The position numbers and the translations under genes are program-made. This document shows, piece after piece, positions 61,601 to 64,000 of a stretch of DNA of 64,000 nucleotides. How positions within the stretch are numbered: the first letter of the stretch is position 1; every line of letters starts with the position of its first letter. The stretch is from Diphasiastrum complanatum (lineage: Eukaryota; Streptophyta; Lycopodiopsida; Lycopodiales; Lycopodiaceae): the NCBI GenBank assembly GCA_029204225.1, contig CM055111.1, forward strand, positions 13,020,697 to 13,084,696. The letters run 5' to 3'. The notes beneath the pieces were generated by a model. The model was not told the DNA's origin and ran no database searches. It saw nothing but the letters and a program-made list of their open reading frames with translations.

Positions 61601-62695
61601 GATCTCTACCGTGGATGTGAACTCCATGAGATTCGACGGCCTTTCATTCTCTTGTGCACCGAACCGCGCTCTCTACAAGCTTTACGCAGCTTTTTGCACT
61701 AAGTGCCCTCTCTGGCTAGCGCGCGCGAGGCCTGTCCGCGGCCCTCTCGATCTCTCTCTTCCATCCTTTCTCTTTTCCTCCATAGCTATGGCGATTTCTA
61801 CCTACAAAATCTAATCCAGCTAGTTCTCTGGCGCGCGGCTGCCCACGACCATCTGCACCGGATTAACCCTGCTAGGGCGCCCTCATTAAGAATCTTACAG
61901 CTTGGGATTTCGTTCACCACAGAGAAAGATCTCCATTTTTCGCTGATAAGACTCTAGTTGTCCATTTTTCACCATTTTAGATCATTCTAGCACCATAATT
62001 GATGCTTCTTTTTGCTTTATGACACTGTGGGAGGCTACGCCCAGATTTGTGCTTTTACAGTACCAAATTCAGCTTTGTATGAAGAGAGATCACCAGATTT
62101 TTTTGTTTTGCCTATAAACCCCAGTCATGAGGAAAGATAATACTTGGGCTTCACCCAGTCTTACACTGAACTTCAACTTGCAGATTTTTGCTCCTATGAG
62201 GTCGCCCTACCCCAAGACATCTGATGCAATTTACAACTCTGAAATTGGTGCGGTATTGGCTCCAGAATAGGCTGATTTTATGAAAATCCACCAACACCCC
62301 ACGAAACCATAAATTTCCAGAATTTTCTCAGTTTTCCACCCAATCTGACCCTGTAAATTGTCATGGCTCTCCATCACTGCTCTTTGCATTCTCATGCAAG
62401 CCTCGTTGCACCGGACGGCTGTCCACACAATGAATTATGAATCCACCATCGATGATTTACCCAAAATTGCCGAAACTGCAAGTTTCTCCGTGAATCCTCC
62501 CCGGAATCCATCTACAATGATCGTTTTGATCTTCCCCGAAGCTCCGATCGAAGGAACTTTGTTGTCTCATGTCATCCGGACTATCGATACCCCGTATGGA
62601 GTCCTCTCTCCTGAGACGCTCTAAGTGCTATTTCTCCTAGTGAGAGACGCTATCCCATAGCTCCACCGGATCATGCATACCTACAACACCCTGAC
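58681..62695 (-). mobile_element. Long non-coding LTR-element interior (LARD-like)
   Basis: About 4 kb with no retroviral motif on either strand, lying downstream (minus strand) of a primer-binding site at 62696-62707. It has Cys/His/Met-rich chance frames and a 148-bp tandem duplication (60043-60338). The left end and 3' LTR were not found, so the extent is uncertain. It fits a large retrotransposon derivative that keeps cis signals only. Confidence 0.4.
60043..60338. repeat. Tandem duplication, two 148-bp units
   Basis: Units 60043-60190 and 60191-60338 differ at only a few positions (aacacctgtgccaag versus aacacatgtgccaag). A partial third copy (aaaactggccccatgctgta) follows. Confidence 0.9.
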
Positions 62696-62707
62696 GCTCT
62701 GATACCA
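62696..62707 (-). other. Primer-binding site (minus strand)
   Basis: The minus strand reads TGGTATCAGAGC just after the LTR end TTTCA plus a few bases. It primes the element extending left. Confidence 0.75.
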
Positions 62708-62710
62708 AGT

Positions 62711-62944
62711 TGAAATTCCGATAGAATCTAGTGCAGTATGTAGATCACATCACACAATCACCATAGCCACTCCTCACAAGCTCTCAAAGATGGCACATCA
62801 AAAGTTAATAGATTACAAAGAAACACTGTACATATAGAGTATTCACAAGCTGCATGAAAAGGCAGGTGTCCTAAAATTGGCCTACCACCTGTCAAACTAA
62901 GGTTGGGCCCAATATGGCCAAATTCGATTGAAAAACTTTTGACA
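62711..62944 (-). repeat. Short LTR (234 bp) with PPT on one side and PBS on the other
   Basis: Minus strand TGTCAAAAG ... GGAATTTCA. A polypurine tract (cttgggggaa, 62954-62945) precedes it and a primer-binding site follows it, so it is the 3' LTR of an element on the right and the 5' LTR of one on the left. Confidence 0.65.
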
Positions 62945-62954
62945 TTCCCCCAAG
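62945..62954 (-). other. Polypurine tract of the element to the right
   Basis: cttgggggaa on the minus strand, immediately before the LTR start TGTC. Confidence 0.6.
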
Positions 62955-63184
62955 TATAACAAGTACTATAAATAACTTTGTACAGGCTAATTCTTCCAAT
63001 GTGTGACTACTCGATTAACCCAAGTAGTGGGCTACGGGATCAGTGTCCGATCAATATATCTTAATGGGTGATGTCCCGATCACAACCATATACAGTAAAC
63101 CAAATAAACTGTACAGTAATTACATCATCACATTTGGAGCTTATACTAATGAATCAGATCAAAACTGATTTCTAACTCAGCCTA

Positions 63185-63400
63185 CACAAGAGATCCTAGT
63201 ATTGAATAATAAAGATACTCACGCATCTGCTCCTTCTCTTCGATTGTTTGAGGACACTGGTCCTTTGACAATTTGTGACCTGCTTCCATTGGTGAGAGAG
63301 CTATCTTGCAATTATATCTGACTAACATATTGTAGATGTACCTCTACTGAGTAATGTAGATCAACTTTCGATTTCTGTCTCTGTGGATTTGAAATCGAAA
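63185..63400 (-). pseudogene. Copia RT/RNase H junction fragment
   Basis: DNA nearly identical to 53795-53990 of the minus-strand copia (atctgctccttctcttcgat, ggtcctttgacaatttg, ggtgagagagctatcttgca). It is joined directly to a leader and 5' LTR, so nearly all of the polyprotein is deleted. Confidence 0.85.
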
Positions 63401-63496
63401 CAAATTGATTCGAACTGAAGAATAATTTGATATCACGAAAGATATCAAGTATAAGAGTTTGCGCTCTGATAGAGTATTAGGCCTTGAAGAATCAAT

Positions 63497-63508
63497 GCTT
63501 TGATACCA
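63497..63508 (-). other. Primer-binding site of the right-hand copia
   Basis: TGGTATCAAAGC on the minus strand, directly after the LTR end CCAATA. Confidence 0.8.
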
Positions 63509-64000
63509 TATTGGAAAGAGGTGTGTAAAAGATAGGTCGAAAAGGATCGAATAAACAAAATTCGAATGACAAGAAACAAAACTTATCGTGCATAGTGGAA
63601 TAAACTATTTTTCTCTTTTTCTATGCATAACTACGCCTATTAATTTTGAACAAAACAATAGTGATAGAAATCACTTCGATCTTATAGTAATTAACTTTGA
63701 AATCATTAGTACTATAGTGATTACATAGCCAAACATTTAGCATTGAATTATCAAACAAATAATCAGTTGCAAAAAACTGAAACGGGAGATCGAAAATATG
63801 GGAAATTGAATTGCGATTATGTGAGAGATATAAATGTGGTATTATGGTATTTACCATAGAAGAACTAATAAATGCAAATATCAAGTTAAGGCCAAGAAGC
63901 CCCCCCCCCCCTTCCAACCGTAGCATGGATATAAAAAAAAATTGGAAGCTGAAAATGACAAAGAACACTTCACTTTTCGTGCAGTGGCAAAGAACCATTG
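63509..64000 (-). repeat. 5' LTR of a copia element, running off the right edge
   Basis: Matches 55520-55790 closely (ttggaaagaggtgtgtaaaag, ctatgcataactacgcctat, caatagtgatagaaatcac). The minus-strand end is CCAATA. Beyond about 63780 the match is not obvious; an 11-base C run at 63901-63911 lies there. Confidence 0.75.

Overview
The window looks like a piece of a large, retrotransposon-packed land-plant nuclear genome. It has one spliced host gene with multi-kilobase introns, nested Ty1/copia-type LTR elements primed by a plant-style TGGTATCAGAGC site, tRNA-derived SINE heads and many non-LTR (LINE) fragments. The species cannot be read from the sequence. The very long TE-filled introns and unusual LINE families would fit a fern or another large-genome seed-free plant, but that is inference. 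No bacterial-type genes, CRISPR arrays, rRNA genes or intact tRNA genes were seen.

Host gene: a minus-strand gene for a ubiquitin-like (UBL) large proline-rich protein of the BAG6 / plant CIP73 family. Eleven coding exons were found between 33415 (ATG) and 15124. All splice phases agree and the exons sum to 2466 nt (822 codons). An extra exon at 1-98 may continue the C-terminus beyond the left edge. A 5' UTR exon lies at 33416-33499. A TATA box plus a CTCC-rich leader exon with a good donor at 48569-48780 may be the true 5' end, which would make the locus at least 48 kb.

Layout, left to right. 1-2040: intron-like. 2045-2304: GC-rich palindromic element between TA tracts. 2460-10500: minus-strand LINE array, split by a non-autonomous LTR element (3247-9162) that itself holds a second complete LTR element (5515-9079, direct repeat GCTCA). 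10848-13960: internally deleted copia. 15124-22606: exons 11 to 4. 22633-28560: tandem LINE array inside intron 3. 30319-33499: exons 3, 2, 1 and 5' UTR, with a copia 3' end in intron 1. 35300-37130: degenerate LINE. 37640-43805: three copia blocks, one inverted. 43960-47370: SINE plus a second LINE array carrying a TRIM element. 48569-48780: promoter and leader. 50645-51430: copia and LINE scraps. 52436-56052: minus-strand copia with TATTGG/CCAATA LTR ends. 57340-64000: copia 5' end, a long non-coding LTR-element interior, a PPT-LTR-PBS junction and another copia 5' end.

Most striking: a LINE family whose copies end in a small hairpin (ATGCC-TTTT-GGCAT) followed by GGAAAAGACATTAATAAAGC and then a (CT)n or related pyrimidine microsatellite instead of poly(A). 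Copies sit head to tail, joined through these (CT)n tracts. Units carrying only ORF1 alternate with units carrying only the endonuclease/reverse-transcriptase ORF. In two arrays the ORF1 unit is followed by an RT unit truncated at almost the same point. A tRNA-headed SINE shares the hairpin tail, with compensatory changes in the stem. This could be a microsatellite-targeting LINE family with a split or HAL1-like organisation.
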